Below are positions 8,754 to 16,916 of a DNA stretch of 64,000 nucleotides, piece by piece. A program made the translations under genes and the position numbers. The stretch is from positions 3,844,001 through 3,908,000 of the forward strand of contig OZ220709.1 of the NCBI GenBank assembly GCA_965116665.1. Reading direction: 5' to 3'. How positions within the stretch are numbered: the first letter of the stretch is position 1; each line of letters opens with the position of its first letter. This stretch comes from Aldehydirespirator sp965116665 (GTDB lineage: Bacteria > Actinomycetota > Acidimicrobiia > Acidimicrobiales > Aldehydirespiratoraceae). The notes below the pieces were generated by a model. That model made no database searches. It was not told the DNA's origin and worked only from the letters and a program-made list of their open reading frames with translations.

Positions 8754-9530
8754 TCAGGCGGGGGTGGACTCGCGGGCGCCGAGGCCGGCGTCCACCCCGA
8801 TGATGGAGCCGTTGATGTAGCTCGCCTCGGGCGACGCCACGAAGAGGATGGCTGCGGTGATCTCCTCCGGACGGCCGAAACGGCCTTCGGGGATGTGGCG
8901 CTGCACCGCGGTCTGCACGTCGGGGTCTCGCATCCCCGCCAGCAGTGCCTCGGTGGCGATGAGGCCCGGCGCGACCGCGTTCACCCGCACACCCTTGGGC
9001 CCCAGCTCCAGGGCCATGGCCCGGGTCAGGCCCTCGACCGCGCCCTTGGAGGCGATGTAGGCGCAGCGGTTGGCCACGCCCAGACGGGCCAGGATGGAGC
9101 TGAGGTGCACTATGGCGCCCCGTTCCCGCTCGACCATGCCGACCGCGACCAGCTGGCTGAGCTGCAGCAGCCCCCGGACGTTCGCCTGCCAGACGGTGTC
9201 GAAGGCCTCCAGCGAGAGGTCGAACAGGGACGACCGGTCGATGAGGGCGGCGTTGTTGACCAGGATCGAGACCGGCCCCAGCGACGCTTCGACCTGCTGG
9301 GCCAGCCGGGCCACGTCGTGGTGGTTGCCGATGTCGGCTTGGAACACCTCGGCCGTCCCGCCCGCCTCGGTGATGTCCCCGGCGGTGGCGGCGGCGCCCT
9401 CGGCGTCGCTGCGGAAGTTCACGGCCACCCGGGCGCCCTCGGCTGCGAAGGCTCGGGCCGTCGCCGCGCCGATTCCTCGCGACGAGCCGGTGACGATGAC
9501 GGTCTCTCCTGCGAAGCGATCAGGTATCAC
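8754..9530 (-). CDS. SDR-family oxidoreductase
   Basis: A 258-residue FabG-like short-chain dehydrogenase. It has TGSSRGIGAAT (residues 13-23), VNNAAL, the catalytic Ser in HLSSILA, YIASK (Tyr and Lys near residue 155) and the C-terminal INGSIIGVDAG. Gene order places it between the free lipoyl protein (4-nt GTGA overlap) and the Mch homologue (33-nt gap), so it is part of the same operon. It likely oxidises or reduces an alcohol/ketone intermediate of that pathway. The specific substrate is unknown. Confidence 0.9.
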   Translation of the reverse strand: MIPDRFAGETVIVTGSSRGIGAATARAFAAEGARVAVNFRSDAEGAAATAGDITEAGGTAEVFQADIGNHHDVARLAQQVEASLGPVSILVNNAALIDRSSLFDLSLEAFDTVWQANVRGLLQLSQLVAVGMVERERGAIVHLSSILARLGVANRCAYIASKGAVEGLTRAMALELGPKGVRVNAVAPGLIATEALLAGMRDPDVQTAVQRHIPEGRFGRPEEITAAILFVASPEASYINGSIIGVDAGLGARESTPA

Positions 9531-9799
9531 GGCTGACCACCGATGGCCGCAGCCTCGGCCTCGTCGCCGGCGATCACGGCCAGCACCGTTCCCACATCGA
9601 CGGTCTCGTCCTCATCGACCAGGATCCGGGCGACGATGCCGGCGCACGGCGCCTCCAGTTCGTTCTCGACCTTCTCGGTCTCCACCTCTGCGATCACTTC
9701 GCCTTCCACCACATGGTCGCCCTCGTCGACGTACCAGGCCACGACCGTGCCGTCCTCCATAGTCAGGCCCCACTTGGGAAGGATCACATCAGTACTCAT
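9527..9799 (-). CDS. Stand-alone lipoyl-domain protein
   Basis: 90 residues consisting of one biotinyl/lipoyl attachment domain (residues 1-78) and a short Ala/Glu tail. The lipoylation hairpin ETEKVENE (Lys near residue 43) matches E2 lipoyl domains, and LPKWGLTMEDGTV is the usual N terminus. A normal E2 would continue into a peripheral-subunit-binding domain and a catalytic acyltransferase domain. Neither is present, and the next gene begins at once. With E1 alpha and E1 beta upstream, it should accept the acyl group from their decarboxylation. Where the group goes next is not shown in this window. Confidence 0.9.
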   Translation of the reverse strand: MSTDVILPKWGLTMEDGTVVAWYVDEGDHVVEGEVIAEVETEKVENELEAPCAGIVARILVDEDETVDVGTVLAVIAGDEAEAAAIGGQP

Positions 9800-9827
9800 T
9801 CTGGGATTCTCCTAGTGACTCGTCCGG

Positions 9828-10898
9828 TTAGTACTGGGCGGCGGTGCGGATGGCGGTGGCGATGTCCTGCGCGTCGGGGAGGACCACATCCTCGAGGGGA
9901 ACCGAGAACGGGATGGGCGTGTCGAGGCCGTCCACCCGGACCACTGGGCCCTTCAGGTCGGCGAAGCACTCCTCGCTGATGCGGGCGCTCAGTTCGGCGC
10001 CGAGCCCGCCGATCTTGGGCGCCTCGTTGGCCACCACCGCACGGCCGGTCTTGACGACCGAGGACAGCACCGTGGCGGCGTCGTAGGGCCGGATCGTCCG
10101 CAGGTCCAACACCTCGACCGAGATGCCGTCGGTGGCCGCCTGCTCGGCGGCCTCCAGCGCCATGGGCACCATGCGCATGGCCGCCACCACGGTGACGTCG
10201 CTGCCCTCGCGTGCTACGGCGGCCTGCCCCAGAGGCCTGGTGTAGTACCCGGGCGGCACTTCGGCCCGGCTGCGATACAGCGCCTTGTGCTCCAGGAACA
10301 GGACCGGGTCGTCGCTGTCGATCGAGGCCAGCAGCAGGCCCTTGGCGTCGACCGGGTTGGACGGTGCCACGATGACGATGCCGGGCACGTTCAGGAACCA
10401 GCCCTCCACGCTCTGGGAGTGGTGCGGCCCGCCGCCGAACCCGCCGCCGCAGGCGGTGCGGATCACCAAGGGCGCCTTGAACTGCCCGTCGAACATGTAG
10501 TGCATCTTGGCCACGTTGTTGACGACCTGGTCGTAGCACTCCGCGATGAAGTCGGCGAACATGATCTCGGCCACCGGGCGCATGCCGACCATGGCCGCAC
10601 CCGCGCACGTGCCGATGATGGCCGCCTCCGACAGGGGGGTGTCCCGCACCCGTTCGGGCCCGTACTTGGCCAGCAGGCCCTTGGTCACACCGAAGTCGCC
10701 GCCCATCTCGGCGATGTCCTCGCCGATGACGAACATCTCGTCGTGTTTGGACATGGCCAGGTCGAGCGCATCGTTGAGGGCCCGGGTGAAGGCGACCTTG
10801 CGGACCCTGTCTCTGGGCTTGCGGGGCTGCCGCCGCGTCCGGGGCCGCTCCGTCGCCGCGGTCGCGGCCTCTGCGGTTGCCGTGGGTTCCGAGGTCAT
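9828..10898 (-). CDS. 2-oxoacid (acetoin-type) dehydrogenase E1, beta subunit
   Basis: About 356 residues. The first 35 residues are a low-complexity Thr/Arg/Ala tail not found in most homologues, then a transketolase-like pyrimidine-binding domain (FTRALNDAL, VIGEDI, FGVTKGLL, DTPLSEAAIIG) and the C-terminal transketolase domain (SDVTVVAAM, VEVLDLRTIRPYD). I chose ATG 10898 because it overlaps the E1 alpha stop as ATGA; the frame is open further but would run into E1 alpha. It pairs with E1 alpha as an alpha2beta2 thiamine-diphosphate enzyme. No E3 is encoded here. Confidence 0.92.
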   Translation of the reverse strand: MTSEPTATAEAATAATERPRTRRQPRKPRDRVRKVAFTRALNDALDLAMSKHDEMFVIGEDIAEMGGDFGVTKGLLAKYGPERVRDTPLSEAAIIGTCAGAAMVGMRPVAEIMFADFIAECYDQVVNNVAKMHYMFDGQFKAPLVIRTACGGGFGGGPHHSQSVEGWFLNVPGIVIVAPSNPVDAKGLLLASIDSDDPVLFLEHKALYRSRAEVPPGYYTRPLGQAAVAREGSDVTVVAAMRMVPMALEAAEQAATDGISVEVLDLRTIRPYDAATVLSSVVKTGRAVVANEAPKIGGLGAELSARISEECFADLKGPVVRVDGLDTPIPFSVPLEDVVLPDAQDIATAIRTAAQY

Positions 10899-11872
10899 CG
10901 CGAGTCCACCTCCCAGCCGACGTAGACGTCCGAGGTCGCCTTGGCCGGGTCGGGCTCGGGGCTCTCGATGGCGAAGGCGATCCAATCCTCGATCAGGTCG
11001 GTTGTCTCCTGCTCGATGGCACCGAGGTCGGCGGGGTCCACGCCCCGGTCGGCCAGGGCCTCGCCGGCCAGCATGATCGGATCGCGCTCCTCCTTCCAGT
11101 ACTTGACCTCGGCCTCGGGCCGGAACTCCCCGGCGAAGATCCCCTGCCAGCGCCAGGTCTTGAACTCCAGGAAGTACGGTCCCGCGCCGGAGCGGATGTG
11201 CTCGACGGCCTCACCGACACCGGTCCAGGCCTCGACGATGTCGTTGCCGTCGACTTGGCGGGACTCGAAGCCGTAGCCCTGCACCATGTCCACGATGTCC
11301 GCCGATGCGTGACCGTCACCCACCGGCATGGAGATGGCGTAGCCGTTGTTGACGCATGCGTACAGCACGGGCAGGTCCCAGATGGCCGCCATGTTGAGGC
11401 TCTCGTGGAACTCGCCCCGCCCGACGGTGCCGTCGCCGATGATGGCGCAGGCCACGTTGGGCTGGCCCCGCATCTTGGCCGCCAGGGCCACTCCCAGCAC
11501 GGTGGCCATGTAAGAGCCCTCCACCGCGTTGTCGCCGAAGTTGCCGACGGCCGGGTCGGCCGAGTGCAGGCTGCCGCCCTTGCCGCTGCACACCCCGGTG
11601 GCCTTGCCGAACAGCTCGGCCATGATCCTCTCGCCGTTGCCTCCGTGGCGATGCTGGGCCAGGGCGTTGATGCCGTGGCAGCGGTGGTCGGGAAAGAAGG
11701 TGTCGGTGGCCTTGAGATGCCAGGCCAGTGCGGCCTGGGTGGCCTCCTGGCCAAGGCCGGTGTGCAGCATCCCGGGCACGTTGCCCTTCTCGAACTCCCG
11801 CTCGAGTCCCTGCTCGAAGGCCCGTATCAGCCACATGTCGCGGTACAGGTCCAGCAGCGTCGACGTCTCCAC
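10895..11872 (-). CDS. 2-oxoacid (acetoin-type) dehydrogenase E1, alpha subunit
   Basis: About 325 residues with an E1_dh fold. The thiamine-diphosphate motif runs from GDGTVGRGEFHE to NNGYAIS (near residues 150-180). HRCHGINAL and GKGGSLHSAD are family-typical and resemble acetoin dehydrogenase alpha (AcoA). GTG 11872 shares one base with the flavin reductase stop (TAGTG), so the start is set by that junction. The neighbours indicate oxidative decarboxylation or cleavage of a 2-oxo or acetoin-like compound, with transfer to the free lipoyl protein. Confidence 0.92.
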   Translation of the reverse strand: METSTLLDLYRDMWLIRAFEQGLEREFEKGNVPGMLHTGLGQEATQAALAWHLKATDTFFPDHRCHGINALAQHRHGGNGERIMAELFGKATGVCSGKGGSLHSADPAVGNFGDNAVEGSYMATVLGVALAAKMRGQPNVACAIIGDGTVGRGEFHESLNMAAIWDLPVLYACVNNGYAISMPVGDGHASADIVDMVQGYGFESRQVDGNDIVEAWTGVGEAVEHIRSGAGPYFLEFKTWRWQGIFAGEFRPEAEVKYWKEERDPIMLAGEALADRGVDPADLGAIEQETTDLIEDWIAFAIESPEPDPAKATSDVYVGWEVDSR

Positions 11873-12546
11873 TACGGCTCCTTGTTGTTGTCGATGAAAT
11901 CGGCCCACGGGGTGCGGGGCAGGAAGTAGGCGCCCTCATCGGTAGTGCGCAGGAAGGTGCGCAGCCCCAGGCGGGACACAGCGCCCAGGCGCACCGGGTC
12001 GATACGGCCCCGCTCGTTGCAGATGGCCGAGTCGTAGGCGACCCAGACCACTTCGCCGACGACGAGGTGGACTTCCCCGAAGAGGGTGTCGGGGGTGCCG
12101 AGGTCCACCACCTTGTGGACCCTGCACTCGAGGCGAGCCAGGGCTTCCGCGATGGCCGGGGACGTGACCTTGGTGGCCGGCACCGGAGTCCACCCGGCCA
12201 GGTCGAACTCGTCGATCTCGCGGGGGGACTCCATGGCCACGGTTTCTATGTCGTCGCGGAAGGTCTCGGTGGTGACGTTGACCACGAAGTCGCCGCTGGC
12301 CAGGGCGTTGAGGTAAGTGTGCTTGAGCTGGCCGTCCTCGCGCAGGCCCATGGTGATGCCGAGCAGCATGGGGTCGCCGGTGATGGGCAGGTAGTAGCTC
12401 ATGGGGGCGATGTTGGCGATCCCGTCGGGGCTGCGGGTCGACACCATGGCGATCGGGCGGGGGACGACCAGCTGGGAGAGCATGAACTGGCAGTCCATGG
12501 CCTGGTTCTCGGCCGGGTCGAAGGTGATGGTGCGCTCAGGGTCCAT
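11872..12546 (-). CDS. Flavin reductase-like (FMN-binding split barrel) protein
   Basis: 224 residues with the flavin_reduct domain: PRPIAMVSTRSPDGIANIAPMS (residues 29-50), DFVVNV near residue 88, and a C-terminal half with FGEVHLVVG. Such proteins reduce FMN for two-component oxygenases or bind FMN as electron carriers. It lies 31 nt downstream of the Rieske oxygenase gene and touches E1 alpha, so an electron-supply role for the Rieske enzyme is a sensible inference. No separate ferredoxin gene is nearby. Confidence 0.88.
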   Translation of the reverse strand: MDPERTITFDPAENQAMDCQFMLSQLVVPRPIAMVSTRSPDGIANIAPMSYYLPITGDPMLLGITMGLREDGQLKHTYLNALASGDFVVNVTTETFRDDIETVAMESPREIDEFDLAGWTPVPATKVTSPAIAEALARLECRVHKVVDLGTPDTLFGEVHLVVGEVVWVAYDSAICNERGRIDPVRLGAVSRLGLRTFLRTTDEGAYFLPRTPWADFIDNNKEP

Positions 12547-12577
12547 GGGTCTCCTTCCCCGGGCTCCCGGAAGGGCC

Positions 12578-13747
12578 TCAGGCTCCGTTGGAGGGCCAGT
12601 GCCGCCGGTAGCGCCTCACCAGCCAGCGGTTGAACTGCACCAGGGTCTCCTCCTGCCACGAGTAGCGGCCCCGTGGGGCAAGATGCGAGTTGAGGCCCTG
12701 CTGGGTCATGGCGTCCACGTAGATGTCCTGCTCGTTGAAGTTGTTGACGCCGTCCTCGGCTGCCTTGAACAGGTAGTCGAAGAGCGGATCCTCCAGCGCC
12801 GACGGCTCCAGGCAGTAGCCGATGTGGATGGTGATGTTGCCGGCGTCCTGGGGGCTGATGATGAAGTAGGCCACCTCGTCGGGGACGATGGCCAGCGCCA
12901 GGGTGGGCGGGATCAGCACGAAGCCGCCCCGCTTGCGCTGCTCCTCGGTGAGGTTGGAGAACACCGGCAGGATGCAGCGCTGGGTTGGGTTGAACGAGCT
13001 GTCGATGTCGGTGAAGTGCTGTATCCGGCCGATGGCGCCGTCGGTGTCGTCCCAATCCAGGAAGTCGTTCATGTGGCTGGGAGCGAAGGTCTGGAGGGGT
13101 CCGTGGAGCCGGCTGGCGTGGTAGGGGTCGTTGAAGTTCTCCATCATGACCTTCCAGTTCCAGGGAAGGTCCGGGATCGTCTTGCCTCCGAGGGTGGTGG
13201 TCGACTCCAGCCCGTAGTTGGTGAGCATGGCGTCGATCTTGGTCATGGTCGGGCCGAAGGGTGGGGCACCGTGGTCGAAGTTGGCCATGATGAACCCCTG
13301 CCACAGCTCCACCTTGAGCTGGGGCAGCGGATGGTCGTCCCGGTCGAAACCCACTGTCCGGTCCATGGCCGGGGTGCCCAGCAGCTCGCCGTCGAGCCCG
13401 TAGGTCCAGTGGTGGTACGGGCAGGTGAACCGGCGGCAGTTGCCGGATCCTTCCGCGATCACCATGCCCCGGTGACGGCACACCGCTGACATGACCCGCA
13501 GCTCGCCCTCGGAGTCCCGGGCCGCGATGAGCGGCTCACCCGCGATGGTGATGCAATGGAAGTCGCCGGGTTCCTTGAGCTGGTCGGTCCGGCCCACGCA
13601 CAGCCATTCCCGCTGGAAGATGGCCCGTCGCTCGAACTCGTAGAACTCCGGTGACGTGTACAGCACCGGCGGCAGGAGCCTGGCCTCGTCCACCGGGCCG
13701 ACCGAGTCGTCGAAGCTGGCTAGGAGGTCGTCGGTCAGAACCGTCAT
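12578..13747 (-). CDS. Rieske non-heme iron oxygenase, alpha subunit
   Basis: 389 residues. The Rieske cluster ligands are C90-x-H92 and C109-x2-H112. The catalytic iron site is D207..H210-x4-H215 in NDPYHASRLH. The N terminus (SFDDSVGPVDEARLLPP) and the Rieske-then-catalytic order are those of aromatic-ring or quaternary-amine Rieske oxygenases. It is the promoter-proximal gene of the operon ending with the Mch homologue, and no beta subunit is next to it. A monooxygenase or demethylase role is possible. If it demethylates, the C1 product could link it to Mch, but that is only a hypothesis. Confidence 0.92.
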   Translation of the reverse strand: MTVLTDDLLASFDDSVGPVDEARLLPPVLYTSPEFYEFERRAIFQREWLCVGRTDQLKEPGDFHCITIAGEPLIAARDSEGELRVMSAVCRHRGMVIAEGSGNCRRFTCPYHHWTYGLDGELLGTPAMDRTVGFDRDDHPLPQLKVELWQGFIMANFDHGAPPFGPTMTKIDAMLTNYGLESTTTLGGKTIPDLPWNWKVMMENFNDPYHASRLHGPLQTFAPSHMNDFLDWDDTDGAIGRIQHFTDIDSSFNPTQRCILPVFSNLTEEQRKRGGFVLIPPTLALAIVPDEVAYFIISPQDAGNITIHIGYCLEPSALEDPLFDYLFKAAEDGVNNFNEQDIYVDAMTQQGLNSHLAPRGRYSWQEETLVQFNRWLVRRYRRHWPSNGA

Positions 13748-13869
13748 GGCTCGTTTCTCCGCTAGGTCTGGGAGCGTGCGGGAGGAGGCTCCGGCGCGCC
13801 GAACCTAGTCCGTCGGCCCGAGTCGCTTCATATTGGGCGTGCCAGACGCCGGGTGTGCAGAGACCGTTC

Positions 13870-14070
13870 CTAGACGACGAGCGCGACGGTGACCAGTGCT
13901 CCCGCGAAGACAGCCACCATCATCAACGCGACCCTCATCATCGTCTTGGTCAGGTCCGCGATCTCCTTGTGGATCACGGCGATCAACCTGGACTCGAGCA
14001 CCTGCAAGTCCTTGGTGGTGGCCAGCGTGTCGGTCGGGACGGCCGGCGAGGGCACTTCTGCGGCTGCCAT
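13870..14070 (-). CDS. Small membrane protein, N-terminal coiled coil plus one TM helix
   Basis: 66 residues: an acidic/Pro start, a helical segment (TTKDLQVLESRLIAVIHKEI, residues 18-37) and a C-terminal transmembrane helix (MMRVALMMVAVFAGALVTVALVV). An AAGGA-type ribosome site sits 9 nt before ATG 14070, and a promoter is predicted at 14,157-14,186, so the gene is probably real. The topology is like the CCDC90/DUF1640-type small coiled-coil membrane proteins. I cannot assign a function. Confidence 0.65.
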   Translation of the reverse strand: MAAAEVPSPAVPTDTLATTKDLQVLESRLIAVIHKEIADLTKTMMRVALMMVAVFAGALVTVALVV

Positions 14071-14156
14071 GGCGCCAATCCTTCCGGGCGCGGGGTGTGG
14101 TCTCCGGCAACGATAGCAAGGCGATCCTTGTCATACAACACCAATGACTCAAATAT

Positions 14157-14186
14157 ATTGTAAAATCATCGTTATCTGGTTGTCAG
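14157..14186 (-). promoter_or_regulatory. Predicted sigma-70-like promoter, leftward
   Basis: On the minus strand, CTGACA (14,186-14,181) and TACAAT (14,162-14,157) are separated by 18 nt in an unusually AT-rich patch. It points at the small membrane protein starting at 14,070, giving a leader of roughly 80 nt. This is a consensus match only. Confidence 0.5.
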
Positions 14187-14196
14187 GTTTGGACTC

Positions 14197-15822
14197 CTAG
14201 CGGATCTGCATCCCTGTTTGGAGGGCTGCGCCGACCTGAAGGCACAGGGCGTCGGCGTGGGGCGGGGCGACGATCTGGATTGCCGCGGGGCGGCCTTCGT
14301 CCAGTGCTACCGGCATCACCAGCGCGGGCTGGCCGGTGACGTTGAACGGCAGGAACGTCCGGGCCACCTTGTCGAGCCAGAGCCGGTCACCGTCGTCGAA
14401 GAAGGTGGCCGGGTCGGGTGCCGAGGTCGGCGTGGCCGCGGTGATCAGCACGTCTACCTTGTCGAACACGCTGTCGAGGTCGCTCTGCACCAGGCTGCGG
14501 GCCCGCAGCGCCCTCAGATAGTCGGACGCGCTTGTCCGGGCTCCGGCCGCCAGCCGGCAGGCCGCGGAGGGGGTGAACTCGCCGATGCGGTCCAGGTTGC
14601 CGGCGTGATAGGCGGCGAACTCCACCACCGTGATGACCCAAGCGACGATGCCGGCCAGTTCGGCGGACCGGAACGGGACCGGCTCGACCGTGCAACCGAG
14701 TTCCTCCAGCCGAGCCAGCGCGCCGGAAAGGGCTGCGTCCACGCCCGGCGAACAGCCCTCGGCCAGCCATCCCTCGACCACACCGACGCGCAGGCCCTGG
14801 ATCGACTGATCCAGCCTCCGGTAGTCCGGCACCGGTCTCCTTGAGGCGTACGGATCGGCGTCGCACCCGCCGGCAATCACTCCCAGCACCAGCCCCAAGT
14901 CCTCGACGGTTCGGGCCATGGGCCCGACATGGTCCAGAGTCCACGACACACCGAAGACGCCGTCGCGGGGCACCCGCCCGAACGTCGGCTTGATCCCGCT
15001 CACCCCGCAGTAGGAGGCCGGCACCCGGATGGACCCGCCGGTGTCGCTGCCGAGCGCCACCGGGAAGAGCCCGGCCGCCAGTCCCGCGGCCGATCCCGAC
15101 GAGCTGCCGCCCGCCCACCGGCCCGGCGCGGCGGGATTGGCCACCCCGTCGCCGGACTCGTCGCCGAAGGCGAACTCCGGGGTGGTGGTCTTGGCCACGA
15201 TCACCGCACCGGCCTCCCGGAGCCGGGCCACGACGGTGGCGTCGGCGGAGGGCACATTGCCGGCGAACAACGTCGAGCCGGCCTCAGTGGCGAGCGCGCC
15301 GGTGTTGATGATGTCCTTCACGCCGACGGGCACACCCTCCAGCGGCCCGGCGTCGCCGTCGCGCCACCGCTCGACCGAGCGGGCGGCCTGCCGCCGGGCC
15401 GCACCGTCGTCGCGGGCAACCACCGCGCCGATGGCCCCGTCGATCCGGGCGAGGCAGGCGTCGACCACCTCGACCGGGTTGAACCTCCCGGTTCGGTAGC
15501 CCTCCAGCAGGGCTGCCGCGCTCATGCCCGTCGGGTCGTCACTGAGCTGTGGAGGCCGCTCTTCCGGCGAAGGACCTAGTTCCTCCGTAGAGCCGGACGC
15601 GGCTGTGCGGACCTCAGGGGCAGAGACCCAGCGGTCCGCGGCCGCAGGACCGAGGGTGTCGGGAAACGGTTCGCTCAGGGCGCGTAGCGCTGCGAGCTTG
15701 CCGGCCAGCGTGGCCTGGGCGGCCGCGGCTGCAGCCAGAACCTCCTCGGGGATGACGGCAGTCCCGTCCGTGACCGTCCATTCGCCGACCACCGCCGAAA
15801 CGTAGCCAAACGGTTCCGGCAC
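14197..15822 (-). CDS. Amidase signature-family hydrolase (AtzF/GatA-like)
   Basis: 541 residues with an AS-family core. The catalytic Lys is in PVGVKDIIN, and the Ser-cisSer-Lys triad region is GGSSSGSAAGLAAG followed by SDTGGSIRVPASYCG. An N-terminal extension of about 105 residues includes a helical Ala-rich part and a linker, resembling the extra N-terminal domain seen in some amidases near oxamate or allophanate pathways. It starts with GTG and is followed (upstream on the minus strand, 31 nt) by the PPTase gene. Whether it belongs to the PKS locus or is a separate amide-hydrolysing gene cannot be told. Confidence 0.88.
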   Translation of the reverse strand: MPEPFGYVSAVVGEWTVTDGTAVIPEEVLAAAAAAQATLAGKLAALRALSEPFPDTLGPAAADRWVSAPEVRTAASGSTEELGPSPEERPPQLSDDPTGMSAAALLEGYRTGRFNPVEVVDACLARIDGAIGAVVARDDGAARRQAARSVERWRDGDAGPLEGVPVGVKDIINTGALATEAGSTLFAGNVPSADATVVARLREAGAVIVAKTTTPEFAFGDESGDGVANPAAPGRWAGGSSSGSAAGLAAGLFPVALGSDTGGSIRVPASYCGVSGIKPTFGRVPRDGVFGVSWTLDHVGPMARTVEDLGLVLGVIAGGCDADPYASRRPVPDYRRLDQSIQGLRVGVVEGWLAEGCSPGVDAALSGALARLEELGCTVEPVPFRSAELAGIVAWVITVVEFAAYHAGNLDRIGEFTPSAACRLAAGARTSASDYLRALRARSLVQSDLDSVFDKVDVLITAATPTSAPDPATFFDDGDRLWLDKVARTFLPFNVTGQPALVMPVALDEGRPAAIQIVAPPHADALCLQVGAALQTGMQIR

Positions 15823-15853
15823 GCGCCCACCGGGCGCACGCCGCGGTGACGGC

Positions 15854-16561
15854 TCAGCCTTCCGCTTCGTGGGCGACCGCGGCTGCGAACCGGTCCGTGC
15901 CGATGCTCTCCAGCCACCAGTCGACCTCGGGGGAGTCCGCCAATCGGAACACTCCGCCTTGGGAGCCGTCGCGTATTTGGCGGGGGATGTCGAAGGCTGA
16001 CACGTCCATCGAGAGGCCCTCGCCGTGGGCCTTGCTGAGCGCTTCCTTCAAAGTCCACAGGTCAAGGAACAGATCCAGCTTGCGCCGTCCGACAGTTGCG
16101 GCCACCTCGGCCCGCTCATCAGGGCCGAGAACCGCCCCGACGAGCACATCGAGATTGCGTTGCGGGCCCCGCTCCTCGACATCGACACCGACCCGCCCCC
16201 CGGCAGCCAGCGCGATCAGGCCGTGCTGGCCGCTATGGCTGACGTTGAAGCTGACTGGCGCGGGACGACCGTTGACGGTGGCGAATGGCTTCTTGTGCTC
16301 GGAGAGCCCGAATCCCAGATCCCGGTTGCGGCAGGCCAGTTCATCGAGGAGGACCAACCGCAGCGCGGCCCGGCAGAGCGTGAAGCGGCGCCTGGGGCTG
16401 TCGGACAGGAAGCGTGCCCGCCGCTGCTGCTCGCTGTCGTCGAGCAACGCCAAGGCGGTCTCCTCGCGGCATCCGGCTGGGGACAAGTCCACATGCAGGA
16501 CTCGAACATCGCCCACCTCGCGGTGGGGACGCCACCAGGACTCAGCTTCGGTTGCGGCCAT
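15854..16561 (-). CDS. 4'-phosphopantetheinyl transferase, Sfp type
   Basis: 235 residues. ACPS-superfamily motifs are clear: SFNVSHSGQHGL (residues 105-116), GVDVEE (Mg2+ ligands, near residue 128) and WTLKEALSKAHGEGL near residue 170. The enzyme moves phosphopantetheine from CoA to carrier-protein serines. It sits 55 nt from a discrete ACP gene and directly behind the divergent PKS, so it should activate the PKS ACP at Ser2527 and the discrete ACP. Confidence 0.95.
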   Translation of the reverse strand: MAATEAESWWRPHREVGDVRVLHVDLSPAGCREETALALLDDSEQQRRARFLSDSPRRRFTLCRAALRLVLLDELACRNRDLGFGLSEHKKPFATVNGRPAPVSFNVSHSGQHGLIALAAGGRVGVDVEERGPQRNLDVLVGAVLGPDERAEVAATVGRRKLDLFLDLWTLKEALSKAHGEGLSMDVSAFDIPRQIRDGSQGGVFRLADSPEVDWWLESIGTDRFAAAVAHEAEG

Positions 16562-16616
16562 CAGGACCGGCCCAGTGAGACTGCCCGCCCCACCCGCGAT
16601 CGACTGGCCGGGAAGG

Positions 16617-16862
16617 TCAGGCAGCCCGAGCTTCGAGGTACGAGATCAGATCACTCGGCGTCAGGAGCTCGGCGAAGTCGTCGGCAGGGATGTCGACGCC
16701 GAACTCCTCGCAGACCAGCTTCCACAACGCCACCACATCCGAAGAGGTCACGTCCAGATCGGTGATGCTCACATCCAACCGCAGCGGGCGGCCTCGGGGG
16801 CGGCCCTCGATCTCGAGGTTCTCATCGAGAAGGGTCTGGATGCGTTCCGCGACAGAGGACAT
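16617..16862 (-). CDS. Discrete acyl carrier protein
   Basis: 81 residues with an ACP fold: MSSVAERIQTLLDENLEIEG as helix 1, and a C-terminal helix III/IV with DDFAELLTPSDLISYLE. The usual (L/M)DSL serine motif is replaced by LDVTSSDVVALW, so the modified Ser would be in TSSD. An ATG at 16,862 and an AAAGG ribosome site upstream set the start. Although the frame continues across the opposite-strand PKS, that part is not coding. It is divergent from the PKS (54 nt between the starts) and next to the PPTase. It could serve the PKS's second KS in trans. Confidence 0.85.
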   Translation of the reverse strand: MSSVAERIQTLLDENLEIEGRPRGRPLRLDVSITDLDVTSSDVVALWKLVCEEFGVDIPADDFAELLTPSDLISYLEARAA

Positions 16863-16916
16863 GTGGGTGCCTTTCTTCAGGCTGGCAGGTAGCGGCCCAT
16901 AGTATGTTGACGGATC
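16863..16916. promoter_or_regulatory. 54-bp divergent promoter region between ACP and PKS
   Basis: Both start codons lie only 54 nt apart, so the two promoters must overlap or be inside the coding ends. An AT-rich CATAGTATGTTGAC patch lies 10-20 nt before the PKS ATG and would place its transcript start very close to the start codon. Shared regulation of ACP/PPTase and PKS is implied. Confidence 0.5.

Noticed and set aside
7746..9536. A 596-codon plus-strand frame over Mch and SDR genes
   Set aside because: Mch and SDR motifs are in the minus strand; the plus frame is His/Gly/Arg-rich noise.
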